NCBI RefSeq assembly: GCF_014839805.1
Contig: NC_051117.1
Location: 3,782,001-3,846,000 of the forward strand
Reading direction: 5' to 3'
From: Manduca sexta
Taxonomy: Eukaryota; Arthropoda; Insecta; Lepidoptera; Sphingidae
Length of the DNA: 64,000 bases
This document shows positions 1 to 64,000 of this stretch, one piece after another. Made by a program: the position numbers and the translations under genes. The notes under the pieces were generated by a model. That model worked only from the letters and a program-made list of their open reading frames with translations. It ran no database searches and had not been told where the DNA came from. How positions within the stretch are numbered: position 1 is the stretch's first letter; the number at the start of each line of letters is the position of its first letter.

Positions 1-63528
<63,528 letters not shown>

Positions 63529-64000
63529 CTGTAATTTTTGAATTTTGTTAGTTTATAGCTTAACTGGTATCGATTGCTCCGTATTATCCGTATTTTGATA
63601 TACCTAAAAATGAATACATTATTGAATAACAATACCATTGTATGTAAAATTCATAGTAAAAGAAACTACTTTCTTTGAATAGACGTTACAGGATATAATT
63701 TCATATAACGTTAATAAAAAAAAAAGTTAGTGTAATATTACTAATTGTGTCGCTGACTCATTAACTTTGTGTTTGTAAACGAGAAATGAAATATATAAGT
63801 TATTTTTTAAAACACTTGTAGAGTAATCCATACCTACCCTTTAAACGTAAAACACATCACAATACTTACCGTTTACTGTAAAAAATGTGAAATAGACATA
63901 GACTTATATAAAGATAAAAGTAGTTACAAAGCGAAAGCATAAGCAGGAAACGTGAGAGGTAACATAATAGGTAAGAACATTGCAGAACATAGGTTTATGC

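Noticed and set aside
63868..63873. 6-nt microexon between TTTTTTACAG and GTAAGTATTG
   Set aside because: Both sites look good, but in phase 0, as used by the PEVK exons, it reads TAA (stop). Probably chance.

Overview
The window looks like genomic DNA of an insect, most likely a lepidopteran. Supporting signs are GC-rich exons in very AT-rich introns, tRNA-derived SINE and LINE tails of lepidopteran type, a short TTAGG tract, and U1 snRNA genes. One host gene fills it on the minus strand: the 5' half of projectin/twitchin (Drosophila bent, bt), the giant muscle protein that links thick filaments to the Z-disc. No other protein-coding gene is supported.

Layout in transcription order, from high to low coordinates. 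63.5-61.3 kb: PEVK-type exons, including two tiny related 'KLRPGE' exons. 57.15-56.9 kb: an internal promoter and an alternative first coding exon. 56.1-47.4 kb: six Ig domains. 47.7-44.3 kb: core module M1. From there the Fn3-Fn3-Ig core runs M2, M3, M4 (44.0-32.7 kb). After a 500-N gap come a second copy of M2-M4 (32.1-20.9 kb), unique modules M5-M7 (20.5-11.3 kb) and another 500-N gap. A third copy of M2-M4 (10.1 kb to base 1) ends the window. Exon-intron boundaries were fixed by GT/AG sites together with reading phase. Nearly all exon lengths agree with their neighbours' phases; the exceptions are listed.

Nested in the long intron of M2 Ig, on the same strand as projectin, are two complete U1 snRNA genes about 1 kb apart. 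They have conserved 5' flanks and were first seen as unexplained direct repeats. They occur in all three copies of the region, giving six loci in this assembly.

The three M2-M4 copies (A 1-10326, B 20999-32212, C 32713-44031) share introns, U1 genes and transposon remnants. Their ends coincide with the N gaps, and copies B and C collect small indels toward those gaps. The simplest reading is unmerged overlapping contigs and haplotigs, not a real triplication. The true locus would then be M1-M7 once, with one U1 pair. Copy A is clean and is the best reference for M2-M4.

Other points: an 11-nt coding deletion in the M1 Ig exon, a 272-bp MITE, a SINE/LINE cluster in one intron, and RRxS phosphorylation-type motifs at the PEVK/Ig junction.
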